A DNA stretch of 64,000 nt from Zygnema cylindricum (lineage: Eukaryota > Streptophyta > Zygnematophyceae > Zygnematales > Zygnemataceae). The translations under genes and the position numbers were made by a program. The stretch covers positions 237,288-301,287 of the forward strand of contig JBBHKE010000316.1 of NCBI GenBank assembly GCA_037447655.1, read 5' to 3'. The notes below the pieces were generated by a model. That model searched no databases. It saw nothing but the letters and a program-made list of their open reading frames with translations, and had not been told where the DNA came from. Shown here piece after piece: positions 1 to 10,718 of the stretch. Positions within the stretch are counted from its first letter, which is position 1. Every line of letters starts with the position of its first letter.

Positions 1-515
1 AAATTTAGCAGTCCGCGACACGTAATTCTTTCAGCTTTGTATCACTTTTGTAAAAGCATTTGCCAAAGTGGTTGTTCAACAACCAAATCAATTTGTTTAA
101 CATTTTCAGACGACAGTGTTATGCCCTCATGGTTCTGTTTTGAATGCCCGTTGTGGATGTATTTCATGGTGAAAGTTACAATGTAAAAGTGCCGAAGAAT
201 ATACGGTTTTTTTGGCTTCCGCTGGTTGTGGAATCGCTTAAAATGTTTATGTTGTGCCATAATTACTTGGATCACCACGCTATTGTTTTCAATCTATTCA
301 GTTTAGAAGTTTTCACGCAATGTAGAGAAGTAGGGGGCATGCGGATCGCTCGCTTGGAACTGTTTTTTTTTTGTTTGCTTTCATCCTTGGGGTATGTTTC
401 TTTTTCAATGACCTCGTCAATGGTCAACTGTTTGCTTCTTTTTGGGAGTGTCATGACGATACAACTAATTCTTGACAGTCTGACTCAAATTTGTACATTC
501 AAGAATATTTGATAA
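1..515. other. Unassigned flank
   Basis: Short frames exist on both strands here, but none shows a recognisable domain or a convincing splice pattern. The stretch may be distal 3' flank of the homeodomain gene that lies downstream on the minus strand. Confidence 0.4.
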
Positions 516-569
516 GGTCGTTCCATGGACACTGGTGAAATGGGTCGTTCCATGGACACTGGTGAAATG
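516..569. repeat. 27-bp direct tandem duplication
   Basis: Two adjacent, essentially identical 27-bp units, each containing GTCGTTCCATGGACACTGG. It looks like a recent local duplication. No function is visible. Confidence 0.85.
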
Positions 570-1374
570 GTTTGGTAGTTTTAACCTTAAGGAGTTGTAG
601 CCAGAGTATCTACGTTATGTTCTTTTAACATCATTCTCCAAGAACTGTCTGATGTACGCAGCTACGATTAGCACCAGAGACATAACCTGAGTTGCAGAGG
701 TCTATAAACTGCAGTGGGCCGGAAGCTAGATGCTTGGAACAGAAGCATTCCATTCTGTTCTTTAGGCTGCAGCAAGCAGTCCACTGTCTATTCTCAGATA
801 TGTAACTGCAATAATTATCCAATGTTGCAATGGAAATAATTTGCATGGCCATCCTCAGAATCCTACTGTACTGAGTGACTCCAAGTCGTGACTGTCATAA
901 CTGCATGTACAAATGTGCTGGATAACATTTTGATGTCTCTTGAAAAGAATCTCTAGGCTTGAACTCATAGTATGAAGACTTTGTTACAATATGCCCTGGA
1001 GGCAAAACATTGCAAAAAAACACACAATCACTGCTAGGTGATACAAAGGTAGGAATACAAGAAAAGGCACAACCTTTTTCTGGTGACATGGCGATACGAG
1101 CAATAGGTAGAATCCCATCAACGAAATCATACAGTAACATTACGCTTTTGGAAGTCAAGACGAAATCAATCTAATCATTACTCGGCCACCTGGGCATCAA
1201 TATAATGAATAAAACAAATGTGAGACTTACAACTTGTAGTCATATGCCAGGAGTAGTGACTAGCTATAACTTGTGATACCTTACCTACAGTTTAACTTAG
1301 GAAAATAGAATGCTCTCGAACTTTCTCCTTGTCTGTGGGAAAAACTGTCCTTGTCCAAACCTTGCTGGTCGAGT
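570..1374. other. 3' flank or UTR of the homeodomain gene
   Basis: This 0.8 kb follows the stop codon of the minus-strand homeodomain gene. Short open frames on the minus strand lack recognisable domains, so I read it as 3' UTR and flank. Confidence 0.35.
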
Positions 1375-3881
1375 TCAGTAACTTGCTGTACCTGATGCCC
1401 TCAGAAGCCTGCGGTGCTGTGTGTGGAACCAGTTGCCAACCTGCACAAAATAAATGAAACATGAAGCAACTGATATGCATAACTCTAAGAACTTTGCCAT
1501 GTCTGACAATAAATACTTTCCAGATCAGCAGCAAGACATATCGAGTTCTGTGTTTTTTGTAGTAAATGTCAGTCCCTTATAGGAGATTCATTCTCCATAA
1601 TCTTGATATCTAGTAATTTGATCTGTTTTCCGCTTCATTTACAAACAAGAACAGATGATGGAATACTACAGAACCTTAAAAAAATGCTTTCTTTTAGCAG
1701 ATGGCTGGAATAGGAGGGCATTATCTTTGGTTTCGACTGAGCTAATACCAGAGGGAATTTTGCAGCTTACCTGAACTTCCGAGAGCCCGGATTGCTCGGC
1801 TAGCTTCATTTTTACTGATTTGGAAGGCTGAACGACCGGTGGATTCTTGTCAAACCATTCCTGAAGTACTTCTGTTGCCTCTTTCGGAAGATATCGAGTT
1901 TTCTTGTTGACGCTGGTGTTCTGTAAAAAACTTTTTCTGTTGGATTTTGATGAGTCGTCCTGCGACACTCTTTGCCTCTTTGTGTTGACTTGAACAGAAT
2001 CTCCTACTTCAGAGACTATTTTTTCTGTCACGTCTCCAATGCTCATGTCGCTCTGGCCTACTCTCCTCACACTTGCAATAGACGAGGCCTCTGTCTTCCC
2101 TTTGGATATGGTAGATAGTGCTCGTTCTTCAACATCATCCGCTGAGGCAAACAATGACTCTCGTTCTCCATTATGTTGCAGTTGGAGACGGGAGCTAGTT
2201 GCATTTCTCGTCCGAGGACGATTTTCAACCCCAAGGTGGTGTTCCAGTTCTTCGTCCATTGATGTGAACTTGCTGTTTAGAATTTCATCATTGCCTGCGA
2301 CGTTTTCATCTCGGTCCCTGGCAGCTTCCTGCCTTCTGGTATTGCTAAACCAATTTTTCACCTGCATTTCAAAATAGCAGCACATTTTTCAAAATCACTG
2401 GTTCGGAATCAAAGTTTTGAGCACAATCTTTTTCAACAAATGCTGCAAAAACAAATCTACTAGATTTCTCCTGTCAAGTCTGCACCTAGCTTCTCAAGAT
2501 TGTGTATCCAGCTGGTTACTACAAAGCAATACTTGTTTTGTTTCATGTGTCTAATACACCTCAAAAGCTTAAACTCGTTTCAGGTGCAAGTCACCTGTGA
2601 AATTGTAAGCCCTGTCGACGCTGCCAGTTTCATGCATGATTTTTTGGAAGGAAACATGATTCCACGTCGTTCCATCCACGCTCTCAAAATTCGTTTAGCT
2701 TCCTTCGGAAGTGGCGTTTTCTTTTTTGTTCGGATATTGTACGAAGCGTCAACAGTTTCATGTTCAGAAGAGTTTATCAAAGCAAACTTCCTTTTTATCT
2801 TCTCGGCGCTTGATCGTTTTGCTTCGTTGAATTTTTTCTTACTGCTCAACTGTGGAGACGTTACTTCTCCACCTTCCTCTTCGCTGTTAGAAGAGGCCAT
2901 TCCAGACAAGCATGACGTCATGGCTTGAACAGCGATGGACTGACCGGAGACTACCGATTTCTTGCCTACAACAATATTCTGCGTCTTCTCTGACAATTGC
3001 TCCATACTCTGCGGCTGGGCGACTGACTGCTGGGTTCCGTTACATTCGTCTGCAAATGAGACTGATTCTTTTTCGGGCACAGGTGAAACGGAAAGAACTG
3101 GATGCACCGAAGCTGTAAATGGATGCCTGGACTTTGACATTGATCTCTTCCTTTTCTGTGTCTTCGGTGTGGACATAGAGTCTGCAATAAAAACTGATTT
3201 GACCTCACTGGATTTCTCGGCCATCATATTTGATTTCACCTCAGTGGCCTTCTCCAGCGGCTGCTGCTCCTTGGCGGGAAAAAGCTGTGGAGAACCAGTC
3301 TTCTGTGTCTTCGGTGTCGATATGATGTCTATAATGACCACTGTGGAGATGTCGGATATAGTATTCGATTTGCCCTCATTCGCCTTCTCCAGCGGTTGCT
3401 GACCTTTGGAGAGAAATATCTCAGGGCTATCCTCAACTCCACAGCTTTTGCTCACTGGAATAAAAGCTTGTGGAGAACCAGTCTTTGGATTAACGTCGAC
3501 AAGGTAGTCATTCTTTTCTGGTAGCAGTGTACAGCCATTTGGGAGTTCTATTGTGTAACCAGACTCCGCAAACTCTTCAAAGGAAGATGGAAAAATTTGT
3601 CGGTCGTCCCCCCAAACACTGTAATTGGAGTAATCTGGTGCCAGCAACAATTCTTGGAAACAATCATCTAGGTCCTCTTTATAATCACGAGGAGAGCTGA
3701 ACAAATCTCTCACTTCTGGAAGGTCGTCAAACATACTGAAGTTTGGACTTTCTCCTCCATACTGCTGAAAATCCTGTCCTTCTTGTGGTAGCCATTTCGA
3801 GTCAGCTTGCATCACTTCTGTCTCTAACTCTGAGGTTGCAGTACCACCTTCATGATAGCGGAATACTAGCGTTCCTGCCAT
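1375..3881 (-). CDS. Double TALE-like homeodomain protein (three exons)
   Basis: A probable nuclear DNA-binding regulator of 647 aa. Exons are 3881-2595, 2361-1771 and 1440-1375, all joined in phase 0 at GT/AG sites. Residues 1-380 are acidic and Ser/Thr-rich, with two internal repeats sharing QQPLEKA and STPKTQK. Homeodomain 1 (about 384-445) has LPKEAKRILRAW and, in helix 3, VKNWFSNTRRQ, keeping Trp48, Phe49, Asn51 and Arg53. Homeodomain 2 (about 582-641) has LPKEATEVLQEW and VGNWFHTQHRR, where the Asn51 position is Thr and the Arg53 position is His; the protein ends 10 residues after this motif. Loop length fits the TALE three-residue extension in domain 2 and is one residue shorter in domain 1. 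Both domains are interrupted by an intron exactly between Gln44 and Val45. The start at 3881 has a strong AACCATGG context; an in-frame ATG at 3944 would add 21 aa. Resemblance to MEIS/TGIF/BELL helices is from family knowledge; the exact class is not identified. Confidence 0.85.
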
Positions 3882-4061
3882 GGTTTTCAGTTTGATTCTT
3901 CCTAAACTTGCCGAACTCGGAGGTGAGGTGAAAATGGCAGCCATAAAATTTATACCAGAAGACAATATTTTTGCAATGAAGTGAATCAAATTCAAAATAC
4001 TGGCGCCTGAAAGCTCCTGGAGGATCTGAAGATATAAATTTTTGAAAGTTGAATGGATGCA

Positions 4062-5378
4062 CGCTTACGCTTTTAACTTACTCTTGTCATTTTCAAATGC
4101 CTTTTCAAATCGCCGCTGTATGACCCGAAGAAATGCATGATCGGGGTTTTCCTCCAATCAAACATCGTACCGCTCATACGGTGACGATGCCGTTTGGCGA
4201 CTTCCTGAATTTAACGGCTGAAAAGTTTTTCGATTCAAGGCGATCAGTACACCTACCACTAAGACTACAGTACAGTATATATTAAATAAAAAAGAGAAAA
4301 AAAATACAAAAACAGCGAGTATTCAGTTCAAAACATGTACTGTACACCGCGCATCGTAATTAGAGTAATGAAAAAATTAGAGTAAAAAAACAAAAAAAAA
4401 AATTAGAGTAATTGACGCTAATTGATGTCATAGACCTTTTTCAACAGTGAACTTTACTCTAATTTTTTTCATTATTCTATATTGGGTTTTGTCGGTGATA
4501 ATTACGTGCGCGCTAATTGTCAACACTAACTTACGTAGACGTACGAAATTTGTCAGTCCGTATATTTCGACGTCAATGTGACGTTGTATAATTTGTCGCG
4601 CTGGATGTCAGTTCCGTCTGACAACCGTCAATGGTTACATGTAAATTATACGCATATCCGTAATTATTTACCAACAGTTATTAGCGACGGATTAACAATG
4701 TAATCCGTGTGAAAACAGTATTTCCGTTATGTTTTTTTCATTTTCATATAGCAAGTGTACTTTTAAACTCTAATAGTGTCGCGCTTTGGAGCTTATATTA
4801 GAGTAAATTTACTTTAATAAAGACTCTTTACTCTAATTAGGTTTCTTTCAGACGACGAAGTCGTAAAACGAACACTTATTACAGTTAAGTTTCACTCTAA
4901 ATGAGTCGCAATTAGGAGATATCTTATCGAATGAACGTATAACGACATATTATTGGACGACCACAATTACACGTGGCCATTTTATTAACCGTGGAATCGT
5001 GATGCCTGTAAAACAACCATAATACACAAACCAATTGTCCTTTTGGACTCTTTTCCTGGAAAATTCCGTACATTTGATTACCTGCAACGTTTTTCACAGC
5101 TGCTTCGTAAAATAATTTGGCGGTAAATTTTACATATTATTGCTTCAATTTTTGATTTTTTAGAAAAGGCGATATTTGGAATTCAAAACCAAACATTAAA
5201 ATTTAAATTTTGATATCACCCTATTTTCACAATGGATTGTCGTGTTTTTATTAATTCACGCTTTTATAATTTCTACGTATATATTGCACCTTCAGACAAG
5301 CTATGGCATTATCGAAATAGATTTTTTATTTGTGTAAACACCTACATCCGACTCTCGTTGTTGACTACACGTCTCTCC
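4062..5378. other. AT-rich intergenic DNA with a MITE-like end
   Basis: No coding region is supported. At 4343 a left end TACACCGCGCATCGTAATTAG resembles the terminal inverted repeat of the TA-flanked MITE family found elsewhere in the window. It is followed by repeated TTAGAGTAA motifs up to about 4860. No matching right end is visible, so this is a degraded or divergent copy. Confidence 0.5.
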
Positions 5379-5386
5379 TATAAATA
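5379..5386 (+). promoter_or_regulatory. TATA-like box upstream of the transposase exon
   Basis: TATAAATA lies 28 bp upstream of the ATG at 5407. That is very close for a TATA box plus leader, so the second in-frame ATG (5425) may be the functional start if this box is real. Confidence 0.35.
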
Positions 5387-6164
5387 GTCGCTTATTCTTT
5401 GGAATTATGTGGAGATTTACAAGAATGTGGGGTAACTACGCGTCGAGATATAACGGAATATCTCATATCCCAGCACCTGTTGTGGAAGAGGTGATCGTAG
5501 AGATGAACAGTGTCGGATCCGAGATGGCGAGTGGTGCAACCGAATTACCACGTGTGGAGCCACTCGTGGAAGAAGCTTCGAGCGGAGAAGACAACAACGT
5601 GGGTGGAGATTTGGGGAGTCAACCTACAACATTTGACCCGCCGCAGTCCAGTCGGAAAAAGCAACACGTTACAACAAAAAGGGATCGTTTGCGAATAATC
5701 ATGTGGATGATCGCTGAGGAGCGGGAGAACGGATACCGAAGCCTCATCCCCAAAACTATCAACAAGTTTCCCGAACAATTTTCGGGAAGCAAAGGATGTA
5801 GTGAGTTTTTCTACAACTATTCTCCCTTTACCTCATCAATCAACATGTCGATTATTACTATTTTTGTGCAGTTTTCAATCATCTACAATGTTTTATTCTG
5901 TCATTTTTCAGTTTATATTAATGTATATTTTTTTTCTACAATTGGTTGTTGTTTACATATTAATGCGAATTATTTTAGTGTAATCCGTTGCAGATGACAT
6001 GAGATTAAATGTAGTCCTTTACTCTTGTAACCCTTTTCCTCATGGGTGTTATTTATTGGTTGTTATACGTATTGTTTTACATGTGTATATACATATTTAG
6101 GATCAATATTTAGTTAGGATAAAATGGTCTGCGGGATTGTGATGAAAATCATGGGTGGAAAAGG

Positions 6165-6810
6165 CTGTGTCGTTCGTCTTAGGGATGGCGACGACATTGC
6201 GTCGTCGCTATATTTATGTCCACACACCATACAATGAAAGGGCGATGAGAAAATGTCGTCGCCTCAATGTGGACAAACGGCAAATCAGCTAACCGGCAAC
6301 GACATTATGTTTTTCGCCGTATAAAACAGAGTATTGTCCCATCAGCGATGACTTATTGTCGTCGCCTGAAAGTTGGACAAGGGCGATGAGAAAATGTCGT
6401 CGCCTCGATGTGGACAATCACGGTATCAGTTAACCGACGACGACATTTTGTTGTCGCCGTCTAAATGATAATATTGTACCATCGGCGATGACTTCTTCTC
6501 GTCGCCCGAATGTTGGAATCTTGGACGATGTACAACAGGTGAAGTTAGGCGTTTCGTCGCCGCAATGTTGGAACGTCATATAGCAGTTTTTAATGGACGT
6601 TCGATTCGGATTTAGTGACGTCGGAAAAATATTGAACTTCTCAAATATATAAGACGACGATATTTGTTTTTTCGTCGCCGCAATGTTGGAACGTTCGTGA
6701 AGCAAACTTCATGGACGTTCGATGCGGATTTTTTACGTCAGATGATTGTTGGACTTCACGAATAAACCTGACGACGAACTGTGTATATTCGTCGCCGCAA
6801 TATTGAAACG
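6165..6810. repeat. GTCGTCGC-rich repeat cluster, left of nested frame
   Basis: At least ten spaced copies of GTCGTCGC or GCGACGAC-type words, often as palindromic pairs such as GGCGACGACATTGCGTCGTCGC. Spacing is about 60-110 bp. The pattern resembles subterminal repeats of DNA transposons that bind their transposase, but no terminal inverted repeats were found. Confidence 0.65.
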
Positions 6811-7011
6811 TCCGTAAAAGTTGGTCGAACAAGGGTTTGTCGTCGAAAACATTTGAACAATTTGTATATATTTAAAAAACAAATATAACGCTCAAATGGA
6901 GTGATTTTTTCAGACTGTCTTTTCTTCGTCGTCATTTGTTTTCTTTACCGTTAAATTGCAAAATTTTGCAATTGCGTTCCGATTTCTTTGCACTAGCGTG
7001 AAAACAACGCC

Positions 7012-8829
7012 ATGGATCCTGGCAAGCGACCGATTAAACGACCACGTAGCTATGTACTGCAATATAATCGATTTCCTCCATTGAACATCACTCAACTCGA
7101 AAACCGCCGGCCAAGTGAAGAGAGGGACGACATATTAACCAACGTGGAGAGAACGGAGGAGTCACAAGTAGAGGTACAAATACATGAAGGGGAGGTGGCG
7201 GAAGAGTTGGTGAGGGTAAGGAATGAAAGTGAGGGTGAAGCAAATGATAAGTTGTTAGAGGACCAAAAAGGGGCATCGAATGAGGAAGGAAGTGGAAAAG
7301 AGGAGGTTGAAGGAGAAAGGTTGACAGAGGAAGTGGGTGGACAAGATGTTGTTTTTACGAACGTGGTAGGAGAGGAAAAAGGGGAAAAAATTGAGGAGGA
7401 AAATAAAAAAGGATTAGAAAATGAGGTCGTAGGAGAAATGGTGATAGAGGGAGAGGGTTTACAGGAAGGTGTTTTTCTGGGTGAGGTAGGAGAGGAAAAA
7501 GACAAACCGGATGTTGATGGAAATGATAAAGGATTGGAAAAAGAGGTAGGAGAAGAAAGGGTCGTAAACGAAGAGGGTGTAAAGGAAGGTGTTTTTCCGG
7601 GTGAGGTAGGAGAGGAAAAAGGGAAATCAGGCGAGGAGGGGAGTGATAATGGGTTAAAAAAGAAGGTTGGAGGGGAAATGCTGATAGAAGAAGAGGGTAT
7701 AAAAGAGGGTGTAGTAGCGGAAGAGGAGGGAAGTGAAAATGATGGCGAACTAAAGCTACGAGGGAAAGGGAAGGTAAAAAAGAAGGGTAGAGTGGTGTCA
7801 TCGCTCAAAAGATATGACATACAATTAGAGATAGTAGAAGAAGGAAAAAAAAATAAAGATGAAAAAGATGAGGATTATGTCCCATCGGAGTCCGAGGATG
7901 ATGAAAGTATCGTGGACGGAAGCGAGCCAACCGAGGACGAAAAATCGGCTGAAAAAATTCATCCCACCGACATTCCGGTGACAAAGTTCGTGGGGGAAGC
8001 CTCAACCGAGGATGATCAGAGTTCGAAAAGTTCCGACAGAAAGAAAGAAAACGATTTTGTAAGTGATGATGAGGTTGTCATGCAACCTCCTTCACCGAAC
8101 CGGGAAAGAGCACTTGTTTTGGCCCTTCCGGGACAAGGGGGGCCGATTCAATTGGCTCCATACCGTGTAGAGGAGTCGGATTGGTATTTTCCACCCCCCA
8201 CCGAGGAGGAGGAAATGGATAGTTTCCGTCCAAGCGCTGCCCATTACATTTCTGTGTAAGAATGGCCGGAGCATTGGAGGTACGGCGAACCGCGGCCAAT
8301 TGATCCATTGAAAAACCCTTTCCCGAAAATGTTGGATATTTCTCCCGACCTACCGGCTCATCCTACTTGGCTTTTCATAGCGGGAGAAGAAAGAGGATCG
8401 AACTTCAGGTACATCCGACATTTCCAACCCGATGACCAACAATTCACGTGGATTGTGCGGGAAGATAATAGCTATTTCGTCGATGTACCGGAATTACTCC
8501 GACATTACCATCCATGGGACCCTCAGTTATACACCGTCCTACGAAATGCTCGTAAAACTCCCGAACTAAAGGAGTTGAGAAAGGCACGCAATAAACCTTT
8601 GCACAAATTTCGCAACCTTGTAGTTAGGCGTGCTTTTATATGGGAAGTGCCGAGAGTGGTACCGGCGAACCCTCCTCCCCTCCCACCGGAGGTAGTTGAT
8701 CTTCCACGCTTAGTTATGGAGCCGAGTCGTGAAGTTGCGGAGCAACGAAAACAATTGAGAAATGTTCGGCGAATGGTGGCAAACCTCACTCGAGAGATGA
8801 AAAATATAAAAATAAGTAGTTTGGAGTGA
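7012..8829 (+). pseudogene. Acidic repeat protein frame nested in the transposase intron, one in-frame stop
   Basis: A 605-codon frame starts at ATG 7012 (context GCCATGG) and ends at TGA 8827-8829, with a single in-frame TAA at 8257-8259. The N-terminal 30 residues are basic (DPGKRPIKRPRS). Residues about 40-300 are strongly acidic (Glu/Gly/Lys/Val) and contain three exact-length 40-residue repeats. Residues about 300-415 are acidic and Ser-rich. After the stop, a compact region (about 420-605) has aromatic-rich stretches (HPTWLFIAGEERGSNFRY, QFTWIVREDNSYFVDV) and a basic C-terminal helix. I do not recognise the family. It lies wholly inside intron 1 of the decayed transposase, same strand, bordered by GTCGTCGC repeats on both sides. 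It could be transposon cargo, an accessory transposon protein or a captured gene. The stop may be a nonsense mutation or may end a shorter real product at 8259. Confidence 0.55.
7348..7707 (+). repeat. Three in-frame 120-bp repeats inside the acidic frame
   Basis: Units start at 7348, 7468 and 7588, each exactly 120 bp (40 codons). The shared core is (V/G)VF..(V/E)VGEEK followed by GL(E/K)(N/K)(E/K)V. A partial fourth unit begins at 7708. Conserved unit length in codons suggests selection on the protein frame when the array formed. Confidence 0.85.
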
Positions 8830-9004
8830 TACTCACTATAACCGGTGAGTCGATAAAGTATTTGCCGAGCAGGTAAGTCTTTCACCAAGCTTAACTTTCC
8901 AAACCCATTTTTGGTATACATTTGTAGGTTTGCTAAACTAATAATCTTTATAGTAATAATAATTTTATAATATTGCCATATATTAATATGCAATATTGCC
9001 TTTG

Positions 9005-9300
9005 TTTATTCAGCGACGAGATAATGTCGTCGCTAATTCGGCAATGACATATTGTCGAAGCCGAACCTGCGACGACAAATTATCGTTGTTGAATTACCGA
9101 TGACGAATTGTCATCATTTATTCAGTGACGAGATAATGTCGTCACTAATTTGGCAACGACATTATATTAAAGTCAAATCAGCGACGATAAATTCTCGTCG
9201 CTGAATTTCCGACGATGGTTTTTCATCAGTTTGTCGTCGCTGATTCGGCAATGACATATTGTCGAAGCCGAACCAGCGACGACATGTTATCGTCGCTGAA
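9005..9300. repeat. GTCGTCGC-rich repeat cluster, right of nested frame
   Basis: Repeated blocks of the form AGCGACGA..ATTATCGTCGCTGAA and GGCAATGACATATTGTCGAAGCC occur two to three times each. It mirrors the left cluster and lies between the nested frame and transposase exon 2. Confidence 0.65.
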
Positions 9301-10527
9301 ATGAAACAAACTTTCAAACACGTTTTTTTCCAAAGTTTTCGTTAATTTTACTTACTAACCATTTTTTGTTTTTGTTTTTTTTCTTCTTATCCTTATCCGC
9401 AGAGTATCAAAAAGCAAGGAGATGGTGGGTTGAAAGGGTGGCCATAGTACGAGGCATTAGAGATACAAGTAATACGCTGTCTACGTCTGGCTTCGGGAAA
9501 CGAAATGTGGTGGTAATGAAAGCATTACCGGGTAGGAAAAGGAAAGAAATGCCTTGGGTGAGGCGTTTTCACGAAGAATTACTCGAGGATTTTCATCGAT
9601 TTAAAAAGGCGGGTATGAAACTTTCTACGTCAATTGTGCAAGAGATGGCGTACGACATAATTATACGTTTGAAAGAGGAGCACGCGTCAGAGTTCTTTGA
9701 CGAGTTCGGACGTGAGAGAACTACACGAATTACAAAAAGGTGGATCTAAAGGTTTTACGAGAAACACAACATCGTCATCCGTGCCCAAAATGGCAAATTA
9801 CAATGTAGTCCGGAAAAAGAGGATCACATTGAGAAAACCGTGGCTTACCACTTGGGCGTTTTAAAAAGGGGCTTTCTTACGGGTGAGATCTATACTTTAA
9901 TGCTATCAATGATATTGTAATTTATTTTTTGGTGTCAAATTTGTTGCATTTATCAAAGGTATAATATAAATTATTTTGATCCGATTTTTGTTTCATTGTT
10001 GTCATCTTCATTGTGGGATCTAGGTGAGCTTGACGCAAATTTAGTGGAGAATATGGATGAGACCCATTTGATTTTAAATATGGATAATGGCAAGACATTA
10101 GGCTTCTGTGGCGATGAAGTCGTAAAGTATGCCGACGTTGCGGGTGGAGGCTAATCCATGACCTTGATGGTGTGTCTCACCGGAAGGGTGAATGCACGGA
10201 TTGAATCACCTATGCTTGTTCTCACGAACCGAAATAGGAGTTACCCAATTCGCAATCTCCCCGACGATATTCTAGGTATACATCCCCTTGTTTTGATTTG
10301 TTTCTCCTGAATTGTTCAATTCGATTCTTCCCTCTCCCATTCTTTTCCCCTCATCATTTTCAATCCCTATTCTCTTATTCTTTTCCCCTCATCATTTTCA
10401 ATCCCTATTCTCCTTTTTTCCCTCCTTAATGTTATTTAATTTAATTCCTTTTTTATTTTTTCCATGTAACCAATAACAGGTGTGTGCTATCCAGGATGGC
10501 CAGGTTCCATGCGTGACTGGTCACTTT

Positions 10528-10718
10528 TTCTGGTTCGGTTCATCAGATGTACGGCTAATATCAACAAATAGTCAAATACAAACTAATAGATCACAAGTAC
10601 ATTGACAACCATGTTGTAATTTTCTGGTTCGGTTCATCAGATGTACGGCTAATATCAACAAATAGTCAAATACAAACTAATAAATCACAAGTACATCGAC
10701 AACCGTGTTGTACTTTTC
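10528..10718. repeat. 94-bp direct tandem duplication at the transposase break
   Basis: Two units of about 94 bp beginning near TTTTCTGGTTCGGTTCATCA, with a few substitutions between them. The first unit overlaps the last recognisable transposase codons, so the duplication marks the truncation point. Confidence 0.85.

Larger units (their letters stand above)
5407..10555 (+). pseudogene. Decayed pogo/CENP-B-like DDE transposase gene
   Basis: Four exons reconstruct by frame and GT/AG sites: 5407-5800, 9403-9882, 10024-10275 and 10480 to about 10555. The first junction joins a basic N-terminal region ending NKFPEQFSGSKGC to KYQKARRWWVER. Exon 2 carries a helix-turn-helix-rich DNA-binding region (about FHRFKKAGMKLSTSIVQEMA onward). 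Exon 3 starts the catalytic domain, with NMDETHLILNMDNGKTLGF holding the first catalytic Asp, then DEVVKYADV and NRSYPIRNLPDD. These blocks are typical of DDE_1-type (pogo/Tigger-like) transposases in plants, fungi and oomycetes. The copy is dead: in-frame TAA codons sit at 9747-9749 and 10152-10154, and homology ends at about 10555 where a 94-bp tandem duplication begins, so the later catalytic residues are missing. The 3.6 kb intron 1 contains another reading frame on the same strand. Confidence 0.8.

Noticed and set aside
2039-3402. Plus-strand frames within the homeodomain gene
   Set aside because: They are shadows; the minus strand has the homeodomains, matching splice sites and continuous frame.
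7092-7820. Minus-strand Ser/Pro-rich frames opposite the acidic frame
   Set aside because: They are the antisense shadow of the Glu/Gly-rich repeats on the plus strand; the plus frame has a good start codon and whole-codon repeat units.
6165-9300. GTCGTCGC clusters as a CRISPR array
   Set aside because: Repeats are short, variably spaced and in both orientations, in a eukaryotic sequence; no fixed repeat-spacer pattern.
8257-10154. Codon reassignment (TAA read as sense)
   Set aside because: The TAA interruptions are confined to decaying mobile sequences; the LINE and copia breaks use TGA and TAG, and host genes read normally and end at ordinary stops.
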